A DNA stretch of 64,000 nucleotides, from the NCBI GenBank assembly GCA_041685115.1, contig JAWLGK010000012.1:38116-102115 (forward strand). Reading direction: 5' to 3'. Position 1 is the stretch's first letter. Every line of letters starts with the position of its first letter. Both the position numbers and the translations under genes were made by a program. The notes beneath the pieces are model-generated. The model did no database searches. It worked only from the letters and a program-made list of their open reading frames with translations, and had not been told where the DNA came from. The DNA comes from JALOAT01 sp041685115. GTDB lineage: Bacteria > Pseudomonadota > Gammaproteobacteria > Thiohalomonadales > Thiohalomonadaceae. Positions 25,027 to 33,128 of the stretch are shown here, one piece after another.

Positions 25027-26128
25027 AAATGTTCGTGATCTGTATCGGCAGGCGCCGAGCGCCCCACTCGCCTTTGGGCCCGAACACCCCTGCGCAGGGG
25101 GTTCCGCAACGGTCGCAGCGGCCGTCCAGGGTCAGGTTCCACGCGGTGAGCACATAACCGTCGCGCCCGATCAGTTCCTGCCCGCAGTGATGGCAGGAGG
25201 TGCTGCCGCCCTCCGGGTCGTGCACGTTGCCCGTGTAGGCGTAGCGCACGCCGTTGTCCATGGCGATGCGCCGGGCGCGCTGCAATGTCGCACGCGGTGT
25301 GGGCGGGATGTCGCGCATTTTCCAGTCCGGGTGGAAGGCGGTGAAATGCATGGGCACGTCGGGGCCCAGTTCACGCACTACCCACCGGGTCATCTGCTTC
25401 AGCTCCTCGTCCGAGTCGTTGAGGCCCGGGATGAGCAAGGTGGTGAGTTCGAGCCAGACCCGGGTCTCGTGCTTGATGTACACCAGGGTTTCGAGCACGG
25501 GCTGCAGGTGGGCGCCGGTCTGCTTCAGGTAGAACGCATCCGTGAAGGCCTTCAGGTCCACGTTGGCGGCGTCCATGTGGGCGTAGAATTCCTTGCGCGG
25601 TTCGGCGCACACGTAGCCCGCGGTCACCGCCACGGACTTGATGCCCCGCTCGCGGCAGGCCTTCGCCACATCGATGGCGTATTCGTGGAAGATCACCGGG
25701 TCGTTGTAGGTGTAGGCCACGCTGCGGCAGCCGAGCTGCTCGGCGGCGCGGGCGATGGCCGCGGGGCTGGCCTGGTCCATGAGCGTGTCCATGTGGCGCG
25801 ACTTGCTCATGTCCCAGTTCTGACAGAATTTGCAGGCCAGGTTGCAGCCGGCCGTGCCGAAGGAGAGCACCGGCGTGCCCGGCAGGAAATGGTTGAGCGG
25901 CTTCTTCTCGATGGGGTCGACGCAAAACCCGCTGGAACGGCCGTAGCTGGTGAGCACGATGCGCCCGTCCAGGTTGCCGCGGATGAAGCACAGGCCGCGC
26001 TGGCCCGCATGCAGGCGGCAAAAGCGCGGGCACAGGTCGCATTGCACACGGCCATCGTCCAGGGCGTGCCAGTGGCGGGTGGGCACGGCCGTGACCGGAT
26101 CGATGTTGTCCTGGGATTGGTTCATCAT
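25022..26128 (-). CDS. amrS: AmmeMemoRadiSam system radical SAM enzyme
   Basis: 368 residues. Radical-SAM cysteines C95, C99 and C102 lie in GCNLACKFCQNW. An N-terminal Cys cluster (C30, C33, C37, C47) and a C-terminal pair of CxxC-type motifs (SCHHCG, RCDRCG) could bind zinc or iron-sulfur. TYNDPVIFHEYAIDVAKACRE is a hallmark of the family. The reaction is unknown. The start is ATG 26128 (ATG 26125 adjacent) with GAGG eight bases upstream. A much longer in-frame extension overlaps amrB in antisense and is not real. It is divergent from amrB-amrA. Confidence 0.92.
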   Translation of the reverse strand: MMNQSQDNIDPVTAVPTRHWHALDDGRVQCDLCPRFCRLHAGQRGLCFIRGNLDGRIVLTSYGRSSGFCVDPIEKKPLNHFLPGTPVLSFGTAGCNLACKFCQNWDMSKSRHMDTLMDQASPAAIARAAEQLGCRSVAYTYNDPVIFHEYAIDVAKACRERGIKSVAVTAGYVCAEPRKEFYAHMDAANVDLKAFTDAFYLKQTGAHLQPVLETLVYIKHETRVWLELTTLLIPGLNDSDEELKQMTRWVVRELGPDVPMHFTAFHPDWKMRDIPPTPRATLQRARRIAMDNGVRYAYTGNVHDPEGGSTSCHHCGQELIGRDGYVLTAWNLTLDGRCDRCGTPCAGVFGPKGEWGARRLPIQITNIS

Positions 26129-26200
26129 TGAAGAAACCTCGCAAACCAACACTTGGACCACAAACCCGCCCGGGCGTTGCAGATGAACCGAGGAGACCCG

Positions 26201-26986
26201 ATGCCTGACATTCGTGAACCCGCCGTGGCCGGAAGCTTCTACCCCGCAGACCCGGAGGCGCTGCGCGCCGAGGTGCGCGGTCTGCTGGCGAAGGCAGACG
26301 CCGGTGGCCCGGTACCGAAGGCCATCATCGCACCCCATGCCGGTTACATCTATTCCGGCCCCGTGGCGGCGAGCGTGTATGCGCGCCTCGCCGCGGCCCG
26401 CGGACGGATCCGTCGCGTGGTGCTGCTCGGCCCCTCGCACCGGGTCGGCTTTCACGGCCTGGCCCTGCCGGGCGCCTCCCTGTTCCGCACCCCGCTCGGC
26501 GACATCCCGGTGGATACCGCCGCCGTGCAGGCGCTGTGTACCCTGCCCCAGGTGCACGAACTCGAAGCGGCCCATCGCCTGGAGCACAGCCTCGAAGTGC
26601 AACTGCCGTTTTTGCAGGAGGTGCTCGGTGAATTCACCCTGCTGCCACTGGTGGTGGGCGATGCGGACGCCGATGCCGTAGCCGAGGTGCTGGAGACCTT
26701 GTGGGGCGGCCCGGAGACATTGGTAGTGGTGAGTTCCGACCTGAGCCATTACCAGCCCTACGCGACGGCCCGGCGCCAGGACGCCGTCACCAGCCGCGCC
26801 ATCGAGTCCCTGGACCCGGACGCCCTGCATCACGAGGACGCCTGCGGGCGCAATCCCATCCGCGGCCTGCTCGCCATTGCGCGCCGGCACGGCTACACCA
26901 TCGAGACCGTGGACCTGCGCAACTCCGGCGACACCGCCGGGGCGCGCGACCGCGTGGTGGGTTACGGCGCCTATGTGCTCCACTGA
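26201..26986 (+). CDS. amrB: AmmeMemoRadiSam system protein B (MEMO1 family)
   Basis: 261 residues from ATG 26201 with GAGGAG upstream. REPAVAGSFYPADPEAL, IIAPHAGYIYSGPVAASVY and VVVSSDLSHYQPYATA are the MEMO signatures. The His residues of APHAGY, AHRLEHSLEVQLPFL and DLSHY form the dioxygenase-like metal site. The bacterial function is not settled. It overlaps amrA by 14 bases. Confidence 0.93.
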   Translation: MPDIREPAVAGSFYPADPEALRAEVRGLLAKADAGGPVPKAIIAPHAGYIYSGPVAASVYARLAAARGRIRRVVLLGPSHRVGFHGLALPGASLFRTPLGDIPVDTAAVQALCTLPQVHELEAAHRLEHSLEVQLPFLQEVLGEFTLLPLVVGDADADAVAEVLETLWGGPETLVVVSSDLSHYQPYATARRQDAVTSRAIESLDPDALHHEDACGRNPIRGLLAIARRHGYTIETVDLRNSGDTAGARDRVVGYGAYVLH

Positions 26987-27554
26987 GCTCCCTGCGGCGC
27001 TGCGCGCCACCCTCATGGACGTGGCCGTCCGCTCCATCCGCCACGGCTTCACCCACGCCCTGCCCTTGCCCGTGGACGCCGCCGGCTATCCCGAACCGCT
27101 GCGTGAGTGGCGCGCCACCTTCGTCACCCTGGAAAAGGCCGGCGCGCTGCGCGGCTGCATCGGCGGCCTGGTGGCGCAGTGGCCGCTGGTGGAGGACGTG
27201 GCCCGCCATGCCTTCGCCGCCGCCTTCGAAGACCCGCGCTTCCTGCCCGTGCGCGAACCGGAACTGGCGACGCTCACCCTGTCCATTTCCATCCTGAATC
27301 CGGCCACGCCGCTGCCGGCGGATTCGGAACAGGAACTCATCGCCCAGCTGCGCCCCGGCACCGACGGACTGATCCTCAAGGACGGTGCGCGCCGCAGCAC
27401 CTTCCTGCCGAGCGTGTGGGAACAACTGCCGGACGCCCACGCCTTCCTCGCCCACCTGAAAATGAAGGCCGGCCTGGCGCCGGATTACTGGTCCGACACA
27501 CTGCGCTTCGAGCGCTACACCACCGAGAGTTTCGGCGCACCTGTGCGCACGTAA
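26973..27554 (+). CDS. amrA: AmmeMemoRadiSam system protein A (AMMECR1 family)
   Basis: 193 residues from ATG 26973. FVTLEKAGALRGCIGGL contains the LRGCIG motif that defines AMMECR1 proteins. FLPSVWEQLPDAHAFLAHL and YWSDTLRFERYTTESFG complete the fold. The function is unknown. It overlaps the end of amrB, so the two are co-translated. Confidence 0.93.
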   Translation: MCSTELPAALRATLMDVAVRSIRHGFTHALPLPVDAAGYPEPLREWRATFVTLEKAGALRGCIGGLVAQWPLVEDVARHAFAAAFEDPRFLPVREPELATLTLSISILNPATPLPADSEQELIAQLRPGTDGLILKDGARRSTFLPSVWEQLPDAHAFLAHLKMKAGLAPDYWSDTLRFERYTTESFGAPVRT

Positions 27555-27747
27555 TTACGCTGTGCGGCGCGCCGCCACGCAGCGCTTTCCCAACTCGCGG
27601 TACGAACACGGACACCCGTCCATATCCCCCTGAAAGTCTTTCTTCGTCCTGGGCCTGATGTTAGGCTCCATGCGTCCGGTTTCCCGCCAACTTAGAGCCA
27701 GCGGGCGACCCAAGAAAAATTCTTAATTCTTCCCGGGGGAGATGTTC

Positions 27748-29193
27748 ATGATGAGGCAGATGCTTGCGGTGGCAGTCAGCGCCGCCTGTTTGGGGGTGGG
27801 CGCCGCCCACGCGGCACCGTTCAATTCTTTCGACCCACGTTCCATGGCCATGGGCGGTGCCGGCACCGCCGTGGGCAACACCGCCACGGCGCCGTTTTTC
27901 AATCCGTCGCTGCTTTCCACCACCGATCACGACGACGACTTCGCTATGGAACTGCCCATCATCGGCGCGCGCCTGTACGACCCGGACGACTTCATCGATA
28001 GCGTCGACGAGTTTCAGGACAACCCCAAGCTGGTGATCAACGATGAACTGGTGCTTAACTCCAGCGTGGACACTGCCAAGAAAGCATTCAACGCTATTAA
28101 TAATCTCGGCCCAGGCGCAACTCAGGCGGACATCCAAGCGGCTGCCGCTAGCGCGAGAGATGCACTCGGTACGGTCGCGGGGGACACTCGGATCCTGTCT
28201 ACCGGCTTCTCCACTCTAAGCAATAAAGCGCTGAATCTAGAACTGGGCGTCGGCACGGTCATCGGCATCCCCAGCCGTAAGTTCGGCGGGGCGCTGGTGT
28301 TTAATTCCTGGAACGTGGGCAGCGCCATCGTGAAGTACGAAGATGCCGGTCTGCTGACCGGTCTTGCCGATGATGCGGATGTGTATGCTGACTATCTCGA
28401 CAAAGTAGCTAGTTGCGATAGCGATGCAGCATGCCAAGCGGCCATCAACAAGGACCCCGACCTTCAGTACATCGATCGGAATCTTAAAACCGGCGGCGAC
28501 CTCGAACTGGCCTTCGATCCCGACAACGACATCAAGTCCTCCGTCGAACTGCGCGCCATTTCCCTGAACGAGGTCGGCCTGTCCCTGTCACGCGAATTCA
28601 ACATCGGCGGGCAGAAACTGGCCATCGGTGTGACGCCCAAGTACGTCCGCGCCATCACCCTGAACTACTCGGCCTCGGTGAACGACGCCGATGACGACGA
28701 CTTCGACGCCGACGACTACACCAACGATACCACCAACTTCAACATGGACCTCGGCGTGGCCAAGGACTTCGAGAACGGCTGGCGCGCGGGCATGGTGGTC
28801 AAGAACATCATCGGCCAGACCTACGACCTCATGCGCAAGGACAACGCTACCGGCGTGAAGGTGAAGACCGGCGAGATCGAACTGAAGCCCCAGGCGCGCG
28901 CCGGCGTGTCGTACCAGAACAGCTGGTTCACCGCCGGCCTTGACGTGGACCTGACCGAGAACGACCCCATCGGCTTCGAGGACGAGACCCGCTACGCCGC
29001 CTTCGGCATGGAACTGAACGCGTTCGACTGGGCGCAGCTGCGCCTGGGTTACCGCGCCGACATGGTGAACAGCGATCGCAGCATCGCCTCCGCCGGCCTC
29101 GGCCTGTCGCCCTTCGGCGTCCACATCGATCTGGCGGTGGCCGCCAGCGACAACGAACTGGGCGCCGCGGCACAGTTCGGCCTGCGGTTCTGA
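27748..29193 (+). CDS. TraF-like (PF13729-type) outer-membrane beta-barrel protein
   Basis: 481 residues. A signal peptide (to about AAHA) is followed by FDPRSMAMGGAGTAVG and then alternating strands ending in a C-terminal Phe (AAAQFGLRF), typical of outer-membrane barrels. This family is often labelled conjugal transfer TraF because of a weak link to F-plasmid TraF, but nothing here indicates conjugation. A very acidic loop (NDADDDDFDADDYTND, about 312-327) should face outside and could bind cations. The start is ATG 27748, with GGAG six bases upstream; ATG 27742 and 27751 are alternatives. A strong terminator follows. Confidence 0.8.
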   Translation: MMRQMLAVAVSAACLGVGAAHAAPFNSFDPRSMAMGGAGTAVGNTATAPFFNPSLLSTTDHDDDFAMELPIIGARLYDPDDFIDSVDEFQDNPKLVINDELVLNSSVDTAKKAFNAINNLGPGATQADIQAAAASARDALGTVAGDTRILSTGFSTLSNKALNLELGVGTVIGIPSRKFGGALVFNSWNVGSAIVKYEDAGLLTGLADDADVYADYLDKVASCDSDAACQAAINKDPDLQYIDRNLKTGGDLELAFDPDNDIKSSVELRAISLNEVGLSLSREFNIGGQKLAIGVTPKYVRAITLNYSASVNDADDDDFDADDYTNDTTNFNMDLGVAKDFENGWRAGMVVKNIIGQTYDLMRKDNATGVKVKTGEIELKPQARAGVSYQNSWFTAGLDVDLTENDPIGFEDETRYAAFGMELNAFDWAQLRLGYRADMVNSDRSIASAGLGLSPFGVHIDLAVAASDNELGAAAQFGLRF

Positions 29194-29203
29194 TGACCTC
29201 CCG

Positions 29204-29227
29204 GAGGGGCGCCAGGCGCCCCTCTTT
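29204..29227 (+). terminator. Rho-independent terminator after the TraF-like gene
   Basis: A perfect 9-bp stem, GAGGGGCGC / GCGCCCCTC, has loop CAG and is followed by TTT. It sits 10 bases after the stop codon. The short T run makes it moderately strong. Confidence 0.8.
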
Positions 29228-29247
29228 AACCTCGAAGCCCCAGAACG

Positions 29248-29312
29248 CCCTCACGAAGGCGCAAAGGTCGCCAAGAGGAACACCATTCCCATTCCTCCGT
29301 TACTTGGCGTTC
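29248..29312. repeat. Weak inverted-repeat remnant (GGCGCAAAGGTCGCCAAG type)
   Basis: CGAAGGCGCAAAGGTCGCCA near 29254 and TTGGCGTTCTTTGC near 29304 look like the worn ends of the common GCCAAG...GCAAAG dispersed repeat. Related text (GCGCCAAAGGCGC) recurs at 60054-60066. Confidence 0.4.
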
Positions 29313-29394
29313 TTTGCACATTGGTGAGCGTATGCCCGTCTGTGCTTGTCACGTAGGCGCGATGTGCCAACGTGACCTACTGCAGATCGGCTTT

Positions 29395-30246
29395 CTACTC
29401 GCGCCGGCAAGTACCCACCGAATCCGGCAGGCACTGCATCCCCGGTTCCCACTCAGCGTGATCGAGGCGCGCGCCGGTGAAGTTGGCGCCGCTGCGGCGT
29501 ACGTCGGTGAGGATGGCGTAGCGGAGGTCGGCGCCTTGCAAGTTGGCGTTGATGAGGTCGGCGCCGCGCAGGTTGGCGCCGAGCAGGTTGGTGTCGGCGA
29601 GATTGGCGCCGCGCAGGTTGGCCAGGGAGAAATTCACGTAGGCCAGGTCGCTGCCGCGCAGGTTGGCGGCGCGCAGGTTGGCCGTGTTCAGGTCGGCAGA
29701 GCGCAGGTTGGCGCCGGCAAGGTCCACGTTGGCGAGATCGCGGCCGGGCAGCAGGCAGCTGCTCCAGTTCACGCCGGGCCCCGGCGCTGCTTCACAGTTG
29801 GCGAGCGAGCCATCGCTGGATTCCGGAAGCAGGAACGGGAGCGCTATGACAGCGGCGACGATCAGCGCGAGAATGGCGTAGTGCCGCGGACGGATGACCA
29901 TCACCGCGGGCTCGATGGCCTGGCGACCGCGGCTGGTCGGCTCGGCCCGACGCTCCGCGCCCGTGGGAGGCGTGCCCGCGCTGCGCCGCTCATCGGCCCA
30001 GCGCCGCGCCGATTCCAGCTTTTCGATGGTTTCCGGGTCTTCCGGGTGGGCCGTGGCCTCGCGCATTACCTCGGGAATGAGTGAGTCGAGCTCGCGCACG
30101 CGGAACCACTCCGCCCGGTCGCTGCTGACTTCATCGTCGAGCCGGATGCGGCCAAGCAGCACGTAGCGCGAAACGAGGCCGAAGGGATAAGGTCCGGTCA
30201 CCCGGCCTGCGCGGCGCACGTACAAATTGTGCTGAAGATTCTTCAT
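29395..30246 (-). CDS. GYF_2-like domain / membrane helix / pentapeptide-repeat protein
   Basis: 283 residues from ATG 30246. Residues 1-60 (YVRRAGRVTGPYPFGLVSRY) look like a GYF_2 domain. A charged linker and one membrane helix (about 118-138) follow, and then about 20 A(N/D)LXX pentapeptide repeats to residue 265, with five cysteines in the outer part. Pentapeptide repeats fold as a right-handed beta-helix. The helix should lie in the periplasm and the GYF-like domain in the cytoplasm. The function is unknown. It is divergent from fliK with 71 bases between. Confidence 0.8.
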   Translation of the reverse strand: MKNLQHNLYVRRAGRVTGPYPFGLVSRYVLLGRIRLDDEVSSDRAEWFRVRELDSLIPEVMREATAHPEDPETIEKLESARRWADERRSAGTPPTGAERRAEPTSRGRQAIEPAVMVIRPRHYAILALIVAAVIALPFLLPESSDGSLANCEAAPGPGVNWSSCLLPGRDLANVDLAGANLRSADLNTANLRAANLRGSDLAYVNFSLANLRGANLADTNLLGANLRGADLINANLQGADLRYAILTDVRRSGANFTGARLDHAEWEPGMQCLPDSVGTCRRE

Positions 30247-30317
30247 GCTCGGGCCTCCGTTTGGCGCATCATAAATGAGCGCTCGCAGCACGGATACATC
30301 CGCAATCACAGGGCACC

Positions 30318-31718
30318 ATGGACATACCGCTTTCCTCCGCACAGATCTCACTGGCGCTGCTCACGGCGGCGGCGCCGGCCCTCGCCTCGGCCTGGCGTGC
30401 CGGGGCCCTGCTGGAGGCCGTGGTGGTGTCCAGCGACCCGACCAAGTCCATCGCGCGGCTGGCCATCCAGGGACGCGAGTTGGAGGTGCGTAGCGAGGTG
30501 GCCTTGCGCGTCGGTGAACGCTTGCTGCTCACCGCCGAACCCCGCGAAGGCCACTGGCAGTTGAGCCGGCGCGAGGCGCCGCCGCTGGCGCCGCTCGAAC
30601 AGGCCTGGCGGCAGATCCTGCCGCGCCAGCAACCGCTCGCCCCGGCCCTGCGCGCCCTCTGCGACACCGCGAAGCTGCCGGCCCTGCCACCGCCGCTACG
30701 CGAGGCGCTGGTCCGTTTGCACGAATACATCCCTCCACCGCAGCGCCTCGCCACGCCCACCGGGTTGCGGGAGGCCGTGGATAAATCGGGGATTTTCCTG
30801 GAGGCGCGCCTTGCCGCGCCGCGAGCGCAACCGCTTGGTGGCAGTGCTACACCTGCGCCTCCCGCGTCTGCGCCGACTTCGCCCGCATCTGCGCCGGTAC
30901 CTCTCACCTCTGCGCCTCAGGGGTCTGGACCGGCATCGCCCTCGGCGTCTGTGACGACCACGGTAACCGCGGCTGCACCGGCCCCCATCACCACCTCGCG
31001 CGCCGCCCCCTCTCAGGTGCCCGCCAGCACACCGCCTGATGGGCTGCCCGGCACCACCACGCCGGCGCCTCTGTCGCCCGTGCAGCCGGCAACGCTCGGC
31101 GGTACAGGAGAAACGGCGATCACGGCCGTGGCTTCAAGCACGGTGCCGATGGCCACGGATCTGAAGGGTTCGTTGCTGCGGCTTTTGAATTTGTTGCGCA
31201 CCCCCGGTACGGCACACGACAACACCCATGACGACCGCGTCGGCGGCCAGGCGCTGGAAACGCTGCGCGCCCTGGCCCGTCATGCCGAAGGTGCGCTCGC
31301 GCGCATCGAGTTGCAGCAGTTTCGTGCGCTGCCGGAGCGTGCCGATGCGGATCCGGCCTGGGTGCTCGAACTGCCGTTTCGCCAGGGTGAAGACGTGGAG
31401 ACCCTCACCTTGCGCATCCGCCGAGACCAGGAGCAGGACGATGCCGCGGACGGCGTGTGGCCGTGGACGATCACCCTCGAGCTGGGCGACGGTACCTGCG
31501 GCCCCTTGCGAGCGGTGGTTGCGCTGCGCGACAAGGCGGTGAGCACCCGCTTTTTCGCCGGGCGCGCCGAACTCGCGGAACGCATCGCCACGTCCCTGGA
31601 TTTTCTGGACACGCGCCTGCGCGCGGCGGGACTGGACGTACAGACGCTCGAAGCCCACGTGGGCCGCGTGGTGAGCGAAGAGCCCCTGCCTGACGGGTTG
31701 GTGAAGGAGCGCGTATGA
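30318..31718 (+). CDS. fliK: Flagellar hook-length control protein FliK-like
   Basis: 466 residues. An N-terminal domain is followed by a long Pro/Ala/Thr-rich middle (about 165-260), as expected of a molecular ruler. The C-terminal Flg_hook domain includes WVLELPFRQGEDVETLTLRI and WPWTITLELGDGTCGPLRAV, then LDFLDTRLRAAGLDVQTLEA. FliK measures hook length and switches FlhB specificity. It is away from the main flagellar operon and on the opposite strand, but is directly coupled to an FlhB C-domain paralogue. Confidence 0.85.
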   Translation: MDIPLSSAQISLALLTAAAPALASAWRAGALLEAVVVSSDPTKSIARLAIQGRELEVRSEVALRVGERLLLTAEPREGHWQLSRREAPPLAPLEQAWRQILPRQQPLAPALRALCDTAKLPALPPPLREALVRLHEYIPPPQRLATPTGLREAVDKSGIFLEARLAAPRAQPLGGSATPAPPASAPTSPASAPVPLTSAPQGSGPASPSASVTTTVTAAAPAPITTSRAAPSQVPASTPPDGLPGTTTPAPLSPVQPATLGGTGETAITAVASSTVPMATDLKGSLLRLLNLLRTPGTAHDNTHDDRVGGQALETLRALARHAEGALARIELQQFRALPERADADPAWVLELPFRQGEDVETLTLRIRRDQEQDDAADGVWPWTITLELGDGTCGPLRAVVALRDKAVSTRFFAGRAELAERIATSLDFLDTRLRAAGLDVQTLEAHVGRVVSEEPLPDGLVKERV

Positions 31719-31987
31719 AGGAGCGCAAGCGGCCCGCGGAAAAGACCGCCGTCGCCCTGAAGTACGACGGTCAGAGCGCACCACGGCTCACTGCCAAAGG
31801 CGATGGCGAGTTGGCCGAGGGAATCCTCGCCCGCGCCCGCGAGCACGGCATTCCGCTACAGGAAAACGCCGAACTGTGCCGGTTGCTTGCACGGCTCGAT
31901 CTTGGTGAATCCATTCCCCGGGAGTTGTATGTGGCGGTGGCGGAGGTGCTCGCCTTTGCGTTTTGGGTGACCGGGCGGACGCCATAG
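31715..31987 (+). CDS. FlhB cytoplasmic-domain paralogue (FlhB2/FlhX type)
   Basis: 90 residues. VALKYDGQSAPRLTAKGDGE and ILARAREHGIPLQENAELCR, then IPRELYVAVAEVLAFAFWV, align with the part of FlhB after the NPTH cleavage site (compare THYAVALRYD in FlhB at 46 kb). There are no membrane helices and no NPTH. Such stand-alone FlhB C-domains can substitute for the cleaved FlhB-C fragment. Its ATG overlaps the fliK stop by four bases, a telling partner because FliK acts on FlhB-C. Confidence 0.88.
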   Translation: MKERKRPAEKTAVALKYDGQSAPRLTAKGDGELAEGILARAREHGIPLQENAELCRLLARLDLGESIPRELYVAVAEVLAFAFWVTGRTP

Positions 31988-32041
31988 GGCGGGCCGTGTC
32001 CGCCGTGCCGCCCGATGAAACCAGGATGGCGGCCATGGGCC

Positions 32042-32434
32042 CTATGACGTACCGCCGTCGAGCCGGCGCATCATCACCAGCAGTTCGGCTTCGCCACGTG
32101 AAATGCCGCAGATTTCCACCAGCTCTTCCGCACTCGCGCCCTTGCGCAGCAGCTTGTCGGCCTGCTCGTAGGAGCGCGCGTCCGGGTCGTCGTTCTGTTC
32201 CTGGCGCAGGCCCAGCTCTTCCTGACGCGCGGCGACCTGCCGCAGTTGTTGTTCGACCAGCCCCTGCCGCTGGGCGAGGCTCATCACGGCATTGCACAGG
32301 GCGCGCAGGTCGCTCTGCACCGCTTCGAGGCGCAGCTGCTGCGCACGATGGCGGCGGGACAGGACAAGGCTGCTGGATCCCAGCGCCGCAAGGGCAAGCA
32401 CCAGGGCTGCGATCAGGAGGATTTCAGTGCTCAT
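32042..32434 (-). CDS. DUF2802 protein, membrane-anchored
   Basis: 130 residues. One N-terminal membrane helix (about 5-25) is followed by a coiled coil (about 28-80) and the DUF2802 C-terminal motif: AYEQADKLLRKG-like text (here SYEQADKLLRKGASAEELVE), then CGISRGEAELLVMM. Such genes commonly end polar flagellar/chemotaxis operons, and their role is not known. The ATG overlaps the stop of the preceding small gene (ATGA). Confidence 0.85.
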   Translation of the reverse strand: MSTEILLIAALVLALAALGSSSLVLSRRHRAQQLRLEAVQSDLRALCNAVMSLAQRQGLVEQQLRQVAARQEELGLRQEQNDDPDARSYEQADKLLRKGASAEELVEICGISRGEAELLVMMRRLDGGTS

Positions 32435-32646
32435 GCGTATTCATCGATGTGGCCGTCGGCAGGCGTTTCCGGGCCGTCGTCCGATGCGTCGTTCTGCCCG
32501 TCGTTCTGCCCGTCGTTCTGCCCGTCGTGCTGGTCTCGCTGCTCCGTCTCCTTCTCCTTCTGCTCCTCGCGCTGGCGCTCCAGCGGATCCCGGTGGGGTT
32601 CCGGCCAGATGATCTTCGTCGGCGTGATGCGGCCCACATCTGCCAT
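32431..32646 (-). CDS. Small conserved flagellar-operon protein with GQND repeats
   Basis: 71 residues from ATG 32646, with GGAG eight bases upstream. The N-terminus MADVGRITPTKIIWPEPHRD is the conserved part. The middle is a charged helix (RQREEQKEKETEQRD), then three perfect GQND repeats and an acidic tail. The function is unknown. It sits between cheW and the DUF2802 gene with overlapping or near-overlapping ends, so it is co-translated. Confidence 0.75.
   Translation of the reverse strand: MADVGRITPTKIIWPEPHRDPLERQREEQKEKETEQRDQHDGQNDGQNDGQNDASDDGPETPADGHIDEYA
32487..32533 (-). repeat. 12-bp tandem repeat inside the small flagellar-operon gene
   Basis: CGTCGTTCTGCC occurs three times without change (32487-32522), then a partial altered unit. 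In frame it encodes GQND on the minus strand. Twelve bases keep the frame, so copy number can change without breaking the gene. Confidence 0.9.
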
Positions 32647-32651
32647 GACGC

Positions 32652-33128
32652 TCACTCCATGGCGAACAACTTGGCGTTGTCGATGAGGATGATGAGTTCC
32701 TCGCCCTGATGGCTGACGCCATGGATGAACTTGGCGCTTTCATCGTTGCCCACGTTCGGTGCGACCTCGATTTCGTTGGCAGGGATGTTCATCACCTCGG
32801 CCACGCTGTCCACCACCATGCCGACCACCTGCTCGCCTTCCTCGATGATGACGATGCGCGTGGCGTCGTCCGCGTCGCGCGGTTGCAAGCCAAAGCGCTG
32901 GCGCGTATCGATCACCGTGACCACGTTGCCGCGCAGGTTGATGATGCCGAGCACGAAATCCGGAGCCCCGGGCACCGGCGCGATTTCGCTCACCTTCAAC
33001 ACCTCGCGCACCTGCATCACGTTGATGCCGTATTTCTCCGCATCGAGGTGGAAGGTGACGAACCGGTTGACGTCCTGGGCTGCATGGTTGTCGGGGCGCT
33101 GTTCCATTTCTTTACGGGCCGTATTCAT
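32652..33128 (-). CDS. cheW: CheW coupling protein (flagellar cluster)
   Basis: 158 residues from ATG 33128. The CheW domain is complete: VTFHLDAEKYGINVMQVREV, IINLRGNVVTVIDTRQRF, VGMVVDSVAEV and GEELIILIDNAKLF. It couples receptors to the CheA at 37.4-39.6 kb. The ATG overlaps the parP stop by four bases. Confidence 0.95.
   Translation of the reverse strand: MNTARKEMEQRPDNHAAQDVNRFVTFHLDAEKYGINVMQVREVLKVSEIAPVPGAPDFVLGIINLRGNVVTVIDTRQRFGLQPRDADDATRIVIIEEGEQVVGMVVDSVAEVMNIPANEIEVAPNVGNDESAKFIHGVSHQGEELIILIDNAKLFAME

Noticed and set aside
26129..27052. N-terminal extension of amrS to 27052
   Set aside because: The added residues are the complement of amrB and not radical-SAM-like. A good RBS and double ATG are at 26128.
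27748..29193. Evidence for a conjugative element from a TraF label
   Set aside because: Only the barrel family is shared. No relaxase, pilus, coupling protein or oriT-like region is in the window.
32441..32743. 100-codon minus-strand frame over the small flagellar-operon gene
   Set aside because: It overlaps cheW and the 71-residue gene in another frame. Only the MADVGRITPTKIIWP frame has a proper RBS and couples to DUF2802.
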